Below, piece by piece: positions 34,840-42,981 of a DNA stretch of 64,000 nt. Below the pieces are notes generated by a model that saw nothing but the letters and a program-made list of their open reading frames with translations, was not told the origin of the DNA and searched no databases. Made by a program: the position numbers and the translations under genes. The first letter of the stretch is position 1; the number at the start of each line of letters is the position of its first letter. Source of the DNA: Acuticoccus sp039189655 (GTDB taxonomy: Bacteria > Pseudomonadota > Alphaproteobacteria > Rhizobiales > Amorphaceae); contig JBCCYN010000003.1 of NCBI GenBank assembly GCA_039189655.1, positions 1 to 64,000 on the forward strand, given 5' to 3'.

Positions 34840-35715
34840 TCATTGCTTGAGCGAGCCGAGGGTAAGCCCGCGCACCAAATTGCGTTGCACGAGCAGGATG
34901 AAGATGAACGCCGGCAAGATCGCAGCAACGCCCAGCGCGGCCATGTTGCCCCAGGCGGTACCGGTGGATGTGACGAAGGTCGACGACACCACCGGCACGG
35001 TTTTTAGGCTCGTTTGGGTGAGCGTCAGCACGAACAAGAACTCCGTCCACGAAAAGATGAAGCACAACACAGCTGTCGCCGCGATCCCACCTACCGCCAT
35101 GGGCAGAACAATTTTTCGGAAGATGGTGATGCGCGACGCACCATCGATGAGGGCGGCTTCGTCGATCTCGGTGGGGATGTCGTCGAAAAAGCTTTTTAGG
35201 AGCAGCACCGCGAGGGGAAGGTTCATCAATGTGTGGATCAGAACCACGCCGGTGTAGGTGTCTAGGAGGCCGAAATTCTTATAAATAAAGAACATCGGAA
35301 TCGCGACGGCGACCGGGGGCATCATCCGGGTGGACAGGACCCAGAAGACGAAATGGTGCTGGCCGCGAATGCGCATGCGTGAAAGACCATAGGCCGCAAG
35401 AGTTGCGATCACCACGCACAGCGCCGTAGAGAAAACGGCGACGATGATGGAATCGTAAAGTCGCGGCAACATGTAGAAATTCCCGCCGCCGGGCAGGACC
35501 TCAAGTCCCCTTTCAAAGCCGAACGATATGCCAAATACTTCTTCAAACGACTGAAAAGACCAGTCGAAATTGGCAAGTTTCGGTGGAATGGCGAAAACAT
35601 CCTTGTCCGGCTTAAAGGCAACGGTTATCCAGTAATAAATTGGAAAGGCGAATAGTGCGACCACAAGCCAAGCGGCAAGCGCTCGAATTACACGTTGAAG
35701 CGGGCTCATGGTCAT
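34840..35715 (-). CDS. ABC sugar/polyol transporter permease (MalG type)
   Basis: Inner-membrane channel subunit of 291 residues with six predicted helices. The EAA loop that contacts the ATPase reads DEAALIDGASRITIFRKIVLP. It is the second permease of the operon, starting four bases after the first ends, and is followed by the binding protein gene. Confidence 0.94.
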   Translation of the reverse strand: MTMSPLQRVIRALAAWLVVALFAFPIYYWITVAFKPDKDVFAIPPKLANFDWSFQSFEEVFGISFGFERGLEVLPGGGNFYMLPRLYDSIIVAVFSTALCVVIATLAAYGLSRMRIRGQHHFVFWVLSTRMMPPVAVAIPMFFIYKNFGLLDTYTGVVLIHTLMNLPLAVLLLKSFFDDIPTEIDEAALIDGASRITIFRKIVLPMAVGGIAATAVLCFIFSWTEFLFVLTLTQTSLKTVPVVSSTFVTSTGTAWGNMAALGVAAILPAFIFILLVQRNLVRGLTLGSLKQ

Positions 35716-35719
35716 CGCG

Positions 35720-36625
35720 TTACCATCTCAGTCGGGCAAAGTAGACGAAGATGTTCGCTGCAACGACGATGATAAAGAGCGCAAACAAACTGATGGATGC
35801 CCCATAGCCCCATTTGATGAAGGAAAAGGTTTGCTGCCAGGCATAAAGAGACAAGGTATAGGTGGCTGTCCCCGGCCCGCCAGATGTCATGACGTAGACG
35901 TAATCAAACGTCCGGAAGAGGTCGATGCCGCGGATCAAGACCGCGATCGCGATCACCTTCCACATCATTGGCAAGGTGAGGCGAACAAAGACCTGGAGCG
36001 GGTTCGCGCCGTCTATCATGGCCGATTCAAACGGATCGCGCGGCAATGCCCGCAAGCCTGCGACGAAGATCAACACCATAAACGGCGTCCATTGCCATAT
36101 GTCGGCAAGCATGACCCCTGCGAGCGCGCGGCTCGGGTCAGCCAGTATTTGTCCCGTCGGGGCCATCAAACCCAGCGCCCGCAGAGTAAATGGGATGAGC
36201 CCGAATTGGGCATCTTCCATCAGCAAGAACATCATTCCGGTGATGGCGGGTGGAATGACAAGCGTAAGGGTCAATATGGCGCGCAGGAGACCAAATCCTT
36301 TGTCGTCGCTGTCAAGGAGCAGGGCGATCGCCATCCCCAGGATGACCTGAATAGCCAGGCACGCGCCGGTATAGGCGAGCGTGACCCACAAGGCGCCCCA
36401 CATGCGCGGGTCATTGAACAGTCGCTGCCAGTTTTCCGTGCCCACATAGGCCAAGCCCCGTTCGCGGGGCACGAATTCGTGGAACGACAACCAAATATTG
36501 TAAAAAAGCGGGTAGAGCGCGAAGACCAGGAGCATCAAAACGAGCGGCGCAAGCCAAAGCCACGGGCTGTCGGAAATATATCCGCCGGATCGAGCCGCCT
36601 TGCCACCGCCCGACAAAATGCCCAT
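35720..36625 (-). CDS. ABC sugar/polyol transporter permease (MalF type)
   Basis: Partner permease of about 301 residues with six helices and the EAA loop ESAMIDGANPLQVFVRLTLP. It is the first gene of the minus-strand polyol operon. Met at 36625 (MGILSGGGK) was chosen; an in-frame ATG at 36661 would add 12 Gln/Arg-rich residues. Its promoter must lie in the 159 bases shared with the divergent SorC-type regulator. Confidence 0.92.
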   Translation of the reverse strand: MGILSGGGKAARSGGYISDSPWLWLAPLVLMLLVFALYPLFYNIWLSFHEFVPRERGLAYVGTENWQRLFNDPRMWGALWVTLAYTGACLAIQVILGMAIALLLDSDDKGFGLLRAILTLTLVIPPAITGMMFLLMEDAQFGLIPFTLRALGLMAPTGQILADPSRALAGVMLADIWQWTPFMVLIFVAGLRALPRDPFESAMIDGANPLQVFVRLTLPMMWKVIAIAVLIRGIDLFRTFDYVYVMTSGGPGTATYTLSLYAWQQTFSFIKWGYGASISLFALFIIVVAANIFVYFARLRW

Positions 36626-36708
36626 CTGGTTGCCGCCGCCTCGTTGCGCGCTCCGCTGCAACTCCGTCCTCCGTCAGCGCCGCGGCTTCTCGTGGCCGCC
36701 GGACACGC

Positions 36709-36754
36709 TGGAACAATAGAAGACAATTTTTCCGTGGCAAGATCATTTGTTCCA
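36709..36754. promoter_or_regulatory. Inverted repeat in the divergent promoter region, candidate SorC-type operator
   Basis: TGGAACAA at 36709-36716 and TTGTTCCA at 36747-36754 are perfect inverted copies, 38 bases centre to centre (about 3.6 helical turns), in an AT-richer stretch between the permease and regulator starts. Multimeric SorC-family regulators bind spaced inverted sites, so this is a reasonable operator for both transcripts. No experimental support. Confidence 0.45.
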
Positions 36755-36784
36755 CACGCCACTTGGAGTAGTGTTTGCTGGAAG

Positions 36785-37780
36785 ATGGCCGAGCGTGAAT
36801 TCTCCCATAGGACCCACGACGACGCGGGCGACGACTTGTCGGAGCAGCTTACCGTGCGCGTTGCGTGGTGCTACTACCGGCTCGGATTGACGCAGCAAGA
36901 GGTGGCAGCGCGACTGGGTATCACGCGCGTGCGCGTGAATAGGCAGCTCGCCGAAGCGCGCCGTCGCGGTATCGTTCGAATAACTGTTACTTCTAAACTG
37001 GCGGAAAACATCGAGCTGGAAGAACGGCTTAAGAGCGTCTTTGGGTTAGACGACGCGCACGTGGTTCTCGGCCTGGCGGACGATGCAGCGAATGCCGAAA
37101 TACTTGGCGATGTGGCCGCTGAAATACTTGGCCCTCAACTGGTCGATGGTTCGACCATAGGTGTTGGGTGGGGGATGACCTTGCGCGCGCTTGCGTCGGC
37201 CATGCCGGAACGCCCTCTTCCGCGGGCCGCCGTGGTCGCGATGTTGGGTTCGCTGACCCGCCGCTCCTCCATCGATGCATTCGAGGCGGCGACAGCGCTT
37301 GCGCACAGGCTCCATGCCGAATGTTTTTACATGCCGGGCCCGTTGATCTGCGACAGCGCAAAAGTTCGTAAGGCCATTGAATCACAGCCGCTCGTTGTGG
37401 ACATCAAAGAACGGGCGCAGGGCGCTGACGTTGCGCTCTTCAGCGTGGGCGGTCTTGATAGTGGTACCATAAGACAGGCCGGTCTGATCGACGCAGAACA
37501 GCTCAATAGTGTGCGTAGCGCCGGCGCAATTGGTAATTTTCTTGGTCACTACGTTGACTGCCATGCTACAATCGTAGATCACCCCATTAATGACCGGGTC
37601 CTCGGCACGCGCCCCGATGAAATCGTCACCATAAATAAACGTGTGATGGTTTCCGGTGGTGCGACCAAGGTCCCAGTACTGCGGGCTCTCTTGCAACACG
37701 GTCTCATCACGGAGTTGGTGACAGATCAGGCGAGTGCGCAGGCCATACTCAACCCTGTGGATCAAGGAACAGAACAATGA
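36785..37780 (+). CDS. SorC/DeoR-type sugar-binding transcriptional regulator
   Basis: A DNA-binding regulator of 331 residues. An N-terminal helix-turn-helix is at about 34-56 (LTQQEVAARLGITRVRVNRQL). A sugar-phosphate-sensing domain from about 80 has VGWGMTLRALA, MLGSLTRRSS and the ligand-binding block FSVGGLD. The frame is open a further kilobase upstream, but that part is antisense to the permease; the ATG at 36785 gives the family start. The family senses phosphorylated sugars, fitting control by an intermediate made by the FGGY kinase. It overlaps the aldolase gene by four bases. Confidence 0.9.
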   Translation: MAEREFSHRTHDDAGDDLSEQLTVRVAWCYYRLGLTQQEVAARLGITRVRVNRQLAEARRRGIVRITVTSKLAENIELEERLKSVFGLDDAHVVLGLADDAANAEILGDVAAEILGPQLVDGSTIGVGWGMTLRALASAMPERPLPRAAVVAMLGSLTRRSSIDAFEAATALAHRLHAECFYMPGPLICDSAKVRKAIESQPLVVDIKERAQGADVALFSVGGLDSGTIRQAGLIDAEQLNSVRSAGAIGNFLGHYVDCHATIVDHPINDRVLGTRPDEIVTINKRVMVSGGATKVPVLRALLQHGLITELVTDQASAQAILNPVDQGTEQ

Positions 37781-39150
37781 ATGATGCCGAGCGTGCGCTG
37801 CGCGGCGAGATCATCCGCACCTGCCGCGCCATGGAAACAAAGGGCATCAATCAAGGCACGTCCGGAAATGTTTCGGCGCGCTGGGCCGATGGTTTGCTGA
37901 TTACGCCATCGGGACTTGCCTATGATACGATGGCCCCAGAAGATATTATCCATCTACGGATGGACGGAAAGTCAAAGGGTCCGCACACGCCGTCTTCGGA
38001 ATGGCGATTCCACCGCGACATCTTGGCAGCCCGACCGGATGTGAATGCTGTCGTCCACGCCCATCCGATCCACCTCAGCGGTTTGTCGATTTTGAACAAA
38101 CCGATCCCGGCCGTGCACTACATGATCGCAGCCGTAGGCGGGCCTTCTATTCGATGCGCCCCTTACGCCACCTACGGCACCCAAAAGTTATCCGAGCACG
38201 TGGTGAACGCGCTGGAGGACCGCCTGGGGTGCATCCTTGCGAACCACGGCATGATCGCTTGCGGGTCGGATCTTTCAAGAGCCCTGTGGCTGGCGGTGGA
38301 GATGGAAACGCTTGCCCACCAATACGTGGTCGCGTTGCAGTCGGGTGAGCCGGTTGTTCTTTCTGATGCCGAAATCGCCCGTGTGGTTGAAAAGTTCAAA
38401 GGCTATGGGCCGCGCCGCAAATCCGATGAGGCCAAACCAACGGCACGGGTAACCGCGTCTCGGCGGGCAGCATCAAAATCCGCTCCGACAAAAGCAGCAG
38501 CGGCAAAACCACCGGCAGCTAAATCGCCCCCGTCCAAAAAGAATGTGACGAAGGCTGCCGAAGCCAAAACAAAAGCGCCGGAAGCAATGCCGGGCAAGGC
38601 GTCAGCCGCGAAGACGAAACGGGCAAAGTCGTCACCTGCGAAACCAGCCGCCGCAAAGTCGGCCCCGCGGAAGGAAGCGACCGCCGCCTCATCTCGTAAA
38701 AAATCTGCTGCGACCAAGGCACCGCCGACGAGCAAAGCCGCCCCCAAGGCAAAAGCTGAAGCGGCGACAACTCGTGCGAAAGCGGCCCCCAAAGCGACTG
38801 CGGCTCCGAAAGCGACTGCTGCCCCCAAGGCGAAAGCAGCTCGTAAGGCGACTGCTGCCCCTAAGGCGACTGCGCCGGTAAAGGCAGCGAAAGGAACAAA
38901 GACCAAGGGTGCGGGAGCCAAGGCTCCAACGCAAAAGGCCACAGCGCCGGCCACGCGATCTGCACCGCCTGAGCCTGATCTCACCCCTTCGCCAGCGCCA
39001 ACAACGGAATTGGTCAAGACGGCGGCCGGAGCAAGGTCGCGGCCGAGGCCGGTGGCCAGCAAGCAGCCGCGGGGCAAGTCCACTGCCACATCGCGCAGGG
39101 CAGAGCGTCGTTCCACCGGCGTCCGGCGGGGGCGGTTTGGCAAGAAGTAG
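37777..39150 (+). CDS. class II (AraD/FucA-type) aldolase fused to a histone-H1-like Ala/Lys/Pro tail
   Basis: Residues 1-212 are a complete class II aldolase/epimerase domain of the L-fuculose-phosphate aldolase family. It has catalytic Glu75 (SSEWRFH), zinc ligands His94 and His96 (VHAHPIH) and His157 (LANHGM), and the phosphate loop GTSGNVS. Such enzymes retro-aldol cleave ketose-1-phosphates to DHAP and an aldehyde. Residues 213-457 (38413-39147) are an uninterrupted tail of Ala, Lys, Pro, Thr and Arg with KAT-AAP and KAKAA-type repeats, like histone H1 or AlgP/Hc1 tails, ending RRGRFGKK. No relative with this fusion is known to me. The start overlaps the regulator stop (ATGA). Confidence 0.9.
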   Translation: MNDAERALRGEIIRTCRAMETKGINQGTSGNVSARWADGLLITPSGLAYDTMAPEDIIHLRMDGKSKGPHTPSSEWRFHRDILAARPDVNAVVHAHPIHLSGLSILNKPIPAVHYMIAAVGGPSIRCAPYATYGTQKLSEHVVNALEDRLGCILANHGMIACGSDLSRALWLAVEMETLAHQYVVALQSGEPVVLSDAEIARVVEKFKGYGPRRKSDEAKPTARVTASRRAASKSAPTKAAAAKPPAAKSPPSKKNVTKAAEAKTKAPEAMPGKASAAKTKRAKSSPAKPAAAKSAPRKEATAASSRKKSAATKAPPTSKAAPKAKAEAATTRAKAAPKATAAPKATAAPKAKAARKATAAPKATAPVKAAKGTKTKGAGAKAPTQKATAPATRSAPPEPDLTPSPAPTTELVKTAAGARSRPRPVASKQPRGKSTATSRRAERRSTGVRRGRFGKK

Positions 39151-39165
39151 CGGATCGTAATGGCG

Positions 39166-39187
39166 GGGCTGGCTTGCGTTCCAGCCC
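39166..39187 (+). terminator. Possible hairpin terminator after the aldolase gene
   Basis: Fifteen bases after the aldolase stop, GGGCTGG (39166-39172) pairs with CCAGCCC (39181-39187) around an 8-base loop. There is no T-run after it, so it may be only a stabilising hairpin. No gene is visible from 39151 to the LysR stop at 39438. Confidence 0.3.
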
Positions 39188-39437
39188 TCTGAAATTGCCC
39201 AGCTCTTCGGACTCGGACCGCGGAGAAAGGCGAGGGACGTTGCGCGAGATGGGCGAATGCACGTCCCGGGGCCCGCCTTTCAAATCCGGCTAGTCTGGAA
39301 GCCGGTTCGTACCGGGTCCTGCAAATCGCGAAAACGCCGTCGCACTCAAGTCTGCGGTACACGCCAGACTTTACTTTGGCGTGATCAGTCCGCGATGGGT
39401 GGCGTCTACAAGACACCATCACCGGCTGGTACAAAAA

Positions 39438-40367
39438 TTACTGTGCGGCAACAGGCTCGCTAAACGGAACGCGATCGAGGGCGCGGTCGAGTTCTGCTTT
39501 GAGCGTTTCATAAAATGCGATGCCCACCGGACCAAGGGGGGCAGATCTTGGCTCGATGCGCATGTATTCGACCGAAAGACTTGGTTCGGCGAGGGGTGCA
39601 ACTCGGCGACGCTGTCCGTCCCGATCGGGTATGCACAAGATTCCCGGCAGGATCGTTACCCATTCCGAGCGCGACACCAGATCAAGCGTCGCGAACATGG
39701 CGTCCAGCTCGATGGTGTCGCGCACTGCGATCGAATTCGCCTTCAAGTAGGTGTCAATCTTTCGTCTGCGCGAGTTCTCCCTGCTGGGCAAAACGACGCT
39801 GAGGGGTGGGAGTGCGGCAAGTACCGCTTCACCTCCGAATTTGAGGGTGCTGTCGGCGGCAACCATTAAGTATTCGCGATCCACCCCCATGCGCGTGGCC
39901 GAAAGGTTTAGGTCGCTGTCAAAGGCGGGAACCACGGCAAAGTCGAGCTGCCCCATGACGACTTGCTGGGACAGCGTACTGGAGAACGCTTCGGTCACGG
40001 ACACTCGTACGTTCGGATGCGCCTTGGAAAAGGCGAGCAAAGCAGGACCCAGCACCGCGCGGGTGAAGGTGGGCATCAGACCGACACGCAAGTGGCCGCA
40101 CAGCGCGCCAGAGAGGCCGCGCAAGGTGGCTTCCGCATCCGCCGCCGCCCGCAATGCGTTGACGGCATCGCCATAAAACCGGCGACCCGCCTCAGTGGGG
40201 GTGACGCCGGTGGAACTCCTGTTGAGGAGCCGCACCTGAAAACGGTCCTCCAGCTGCTTTACGTGCATGGATAGCCCGGATTGCGTTGCATGCACGCGCT
40301 GCGCGCCCGCCGAGAAGGAACCCTCCTCATAGACGGCAACGAAGTACTTCAAATGCTGCAATTTCAC
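39438..40367 (-). CDS. LysR-family transcriptional regulator
   Basis: A 309-residue LysR protein: an N-terminal winged helix (LKYFVAVYEEGSFSAGAQRVHATQSGLSMHVKQLE) and an effector domain from about 90. The GTG at 40367 was chosen because GGTGGAGA lies just upstream and the sequence V-K-L-Q-H-L-K-Y-F-V matches the family start; an in-frame start 12 codons earlier is less likely. It is divergent from the Gfo/Idh-BKACE pair, 132 bases away, which it probably controls. An imperfect ATAT-N10-ATAT element at 40402-40419 could be its site. Confidence 0.9.
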   Translation of the reverse strand: MKLQHLKYFVAVYEEGSFSAGAQRVHATQSGLSMHVKQLEDRFQVRLLNRSSTGVTPTEAGRRFYGDAVNALRAAADAEATLRGLSGALCGHLRVGLMPTFTRAVLGPALLAFSKAHPNVRVSVTEAFSSTLSQQVVMGQLDFAVVPAFDSDLNLSATRMGVDREYLMVAADSTLKFGGEAVLAALPPLSVVLPSRENSRRRKIDTYLKANSIAVRDTIELDAMFATLDLVSRSEWVTILPGILCIPDRDGQRRRVAPLAEPSLSVEYMRIEPRSAPLGPVGIAFYETLKAELDRALDRVPFSEPVAAQ

Positions 40368-40499
40368 CCCATGATCTCCACCCTGTGCAGCCGCTATCAG
40401 CATATCGGATCACGTATATCACCATTTATGAGTATTGTTGAACGCCATGCTGCGGATAAGCGAGCATAGGGGGAACAAGGCCGAAAGCGGAGGGCTGAA

Positions 40500-41555
40500 A
40501 TGGATGCCGACCTTGCCAGCGCTGGCCGCAAGGCTTCTTGCACCGGACCGGGTGAATTCAAGGTGGCTGTGGCAGGGTTCGGTTGGTGGGGCCGCCACGT
40601 GGCGGTGCGCGTTGCTGATCATCCGCAGATGATATTGGGCGGTGTGGTCGAACCGCAGCTCGAGCAACGGGATGCGATCCAATCCGCGGGCTATAACCTT
40701 TATTCAGACTTTGATGCCGCGCTCAATTCAGACATCGACGCGGTGATCCTCACCACGCCAAACCTTGTACACGAAGAGCAGGTGATCGCCTGTGCCCGCG
40801 CCGGGAAGCACGTCTTCTGCGAAAAACCTCTCGGTCTGACTGCGGCAAGCGCGCGTCGGTCGGTCGCTGCGGTAAGGGAGGCAGGCGTGCAACTTGGCAT
40901 CGGCCATGAGCGGCGTTTCGAACCTGCTTTGCGGGTGCTGAGGAAAGCCATAGAGGTCGGTGATCTCGGAACCATCATGCACGCCGAAGCCGCATTCTCC
41001 CACGATAAGCTCATCAACGTTCCGCCTGACGACTGGAGGACCAAAAAGGCGGTATGTCCTGCGGCGGGGATGACAGGTATGGGCATCCACCTCACCGACC
41101 TCTTCATTTCTTACTTTGGTCCGGTGCGAACCGTGCAAGCTATCACCGCATCACGTTCACTTGGCTGGGAAACCGGCGACGTGGTAACCGTACAGCTTGG
41201 ATTTGAGGCCGGCATGACAGCAACGCTGTCTGCTATACTCCACACACCACATTTTATTCGCACCCACGTCTTTGGGACGAATGCATGGGTTGAGGTCCGC
41301 AACCAAAGCCATCCCGACACTCCCGGCGGAAAAGTCACCTACGAGATCGCCAGAACCGGTCAGGACAACCAAGTGCAGGTGTTCGAGTGGGAGGACGCGG
41401 TGGTTCAGAACCTTGACGCATTTCGTGCAGCAGCCTGCGGCGAAGCAAGCTATCCGTTTACGACCGAGGAGATGGTGCACAACATCGAGGTGTTAGAGGC
41501 CATCGCAATTTCCGCGGAAGATCGACGTACCGTCGAAGTGGCATCACTCGCATGA
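40500..41555 (+). CDS. Gfo/Idh/MocA-family oxidoreductase
   Basis: An NAD(P)-dependent oxidoreductase of 351 residues. The Rossmann loop is AGFGWWG (about 25-31) and the family motif FCEKP has Lys109. The C-terminal domain (about 140-340) has GMGIHLTDLFISYFG with the conserved His of the substrate site. Substrates in this family are sugars, inositols or cyclic amino acids. The start at 40500 adds about 18 residues before the fold. It overlaps the BKACE gene by four bases, so the two probably act in sequence. Confidence 0.88.
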   Translation: MDADLASAGRKASCTGPGEFKVAVAGFGWWGRHVAVRVADHPQMILGGVVEPQLEQRDAIQSAGYNLYSDFDAALNSDIDAVILTTPNLVHEEQVIACARAGKHVFCEKPLGLTAASARRSVAAVREAGVQLGIGHERRFEPALRVLRKAIEVGDLGTIMHAEAAFSHDKLINVPPDDWRTKKAVCPAAGMTGMGIHLTDLFISYFGPVRTVQAITASRSLGWETGDVVTVQLGFEAGMTATLSAILHTPHFIRTHVFGTNAWVEVRNQSHPDTPGGKVTYEIARTGQDNQVQVFEWEDAVVQNLDAFRAAACGEASYPFTTEEMVHNIEVLEAIAISAEDRRTVEVASLA

Positions 41556-42349
41556 GCGCGCCGGCGCCCCTGCCCAACCTAATGGTTTCGCCCACCGGCG
41601 CCCGCCGCATGAAGGCCGACCATCCCGCAATCCCCATTACACTTGACGAGATTGTCAATGCCGCTGTGGCTTGCCATGAAGCTGGCGCCAAGGGTCTTCA
41701 CCTTCACGTTCGCGAGGAGGATGGCCGGCACTCAATCGATGTGGGCCGCTACCAGGAGGCCATCCACGCGCTCAAAGCAGCAGTGCCCGACCTTTATGTG
41801 CAAGTCACGAGCGAGGCTGGAGGCCGCTACTCGCCTGCAGAACAGCGCGAGATGATCCGCACGCTGCGTCCAAGGCACGTCTCGGTGGCATTGCGCGAAC
41901 TCCTTTCAAGCCCGGAAGACTTAGATGAGGGGAAGACCCTTTATCATTTTGCACGTGCGGAAGGCATAGACGTCCAGCACATTGCGTACAGTCCTCGTGA
42001 ACTGACTTTCTTGATTGATAAAATCAATTCCGGAATAATTCCCGGCGACACTCACCTATTGCAAATTACAATTGGTCGCTACGGCGATTTAATGGAAAGC
42101 AACCCGAAAGATCTTGATCCTTTTTTGAAGATCATCTCGGCATACGAGGGCACCCTTGCGTTTGATGTGATGCTTTGTGCCTTCGGAAGTACTGAAACGC
42201 GCTGTTTGACGTATGCGGCGGAACGCGGCGTTAAGGCGCGGGTAGGTTTTGAAAATTCCATCTGGAATTCAGACGGTTCCGTCGCGAGGAACAATGCCGA
42301 AAGGGTGGCGGAAGTGGCCGCATCCATCTCCGCTGCGACCAGGTGTTAG
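41552..42349 (+). CDS. BKACE-family (DUF849) beta-keto acid cleavage enzyme
   Basis: A zinc enzyme of 265 residues that would condense a beta-keto acid with acetyl-CoA and cleave it to acetoacetate and a new CoA ester. Zinc ligands are His50 and His52 (GLHLHVR), with SPTGAR at the N-terminus and Glu234 in RVGFEN. The Kce archetype has Glu-Asp in that last motif (GLEDN); here it is Glu-Asn (Asn235), and the protein is at the short end of the family. Its pairing with a Gfo/Idh dehydrogenase suggests that the dehydrogenase makes the beta-keto acid. Confidence 0.88.
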   Translation: MSAPAPLPNLMVSPTGARRMKADHPAIPITLDEIVNAAVACHEAGAKGLHLHVREEDGRHSIDVGRYQEAIHALKAAVPDLYVQVTSEAGGRYSPAEQREMIRTLRPRHVSVALRELLSSPEDLDEGKTLYHFARAEGIDVQHIAYSPRELTFLIDKINSGIIPGDTHLLQITIGRYGDLMESNPKDLDPFLKIISAYEGTLAFDVMLCAFGSTETRCLTYAAERGVKARVGFENSIWNSDGSVARNNAERVAEVAASISAATRC

Positions 42350-42501
42350 CGGATATCGCGCAAGGTAAAAGGCAAGTGGCGGCTTCGATGCGAGTCATCG
42401 GTCTGGTTGTTCGACAATCCAACCGGTCCGCTGGCAGAGCGTTCAGAGCTAAATCCAGGGTATTTCGCCAATAGCTTGCCATAGGTGAAAACGCATTGAG
42501 G

Positions 42502-42981
42502 CTACGCGGCGGCACGCCAAGTGCTACCGTTAACCGTCCAGTCTTCGCGTATCAGGCTGCCGGATTGGCGTAACATTTTCGAGACCGCGCAGTGTTCCCG
42601 CAGCTTTGTTACAACCGCGTCGATACCTTCGGTAGGGCCATCCATTGTCGCATTGATCTTGATCGTTACTTCCGGGAAGGGAACGTCAATCGGCTCTATA
42701 AGCCGGGTTCCGCGGCTATCCATCGTGGTGATGACTTCGATGTCCATGTCAGAGATGATCACACCATTTGCCGCGGCGAGTTTATTGGAAATAACGTGAG
42801 TACATCCTGAAAGCCCCGCCATGACCATCTCTACGGGCATTGGACCTTCGTTGGTGCCGCCACGCTCAATGGGCTCATCGATGACCATTGCGACGTCCCG
42901 CGCCGCAGCCGTGGACTTGGTCTTCGATATCTGGCGGCCGTGAATTCGAAAGGTCCAGATTGGCTTTTCCTTTATCTTCAT
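42502..42981 (-). CDS. OsmC-family protein
   Basis: A 159-residue OsmC/Ohr-superfamily thiol protein with two conserved cysteine sites, GLSGCTHV and EHCAVSKML, at the spacing expected for the peroxidatic pair. Classical members reduce organic hydroperoxides, but others lie in catabolic operons with unknown roles. It overlaps the racemase-like gene by four bases and is the last gene of a TTT-transporter operon. Confidence 0.85.
   Translation of the reverse strand: MKIKEKPIWTFRIHGRQISKTKSTAAARDVAMVIDEPIERGGTNEGPMPVEMVMAGLSGCTHVISNKLAAANGVIISDMDIEVITTMDSRGTRLIEPIDVPFPEVTIKINATMDGPTEGIDAVVTKLREHCAVSKMLRQSGSLIREDWTVNGSTWRAAA

Noticed and set aside
35708..36784. Upstream half of a 690-codon frame that runs into the SorC-type regulator
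   Set aside because: It is antisense to the ABC permease, is rich in Arg, His and Gln, and has no family features; only the part from 36785 is a regulator.
38413..39147. Tandem DNA repeat or CRISPR-like array
   Set aside because: The repeats are short, imperfect, in frame and code for the Lys/Ala tail of the aldolase; no constant repeat with unique spacers.
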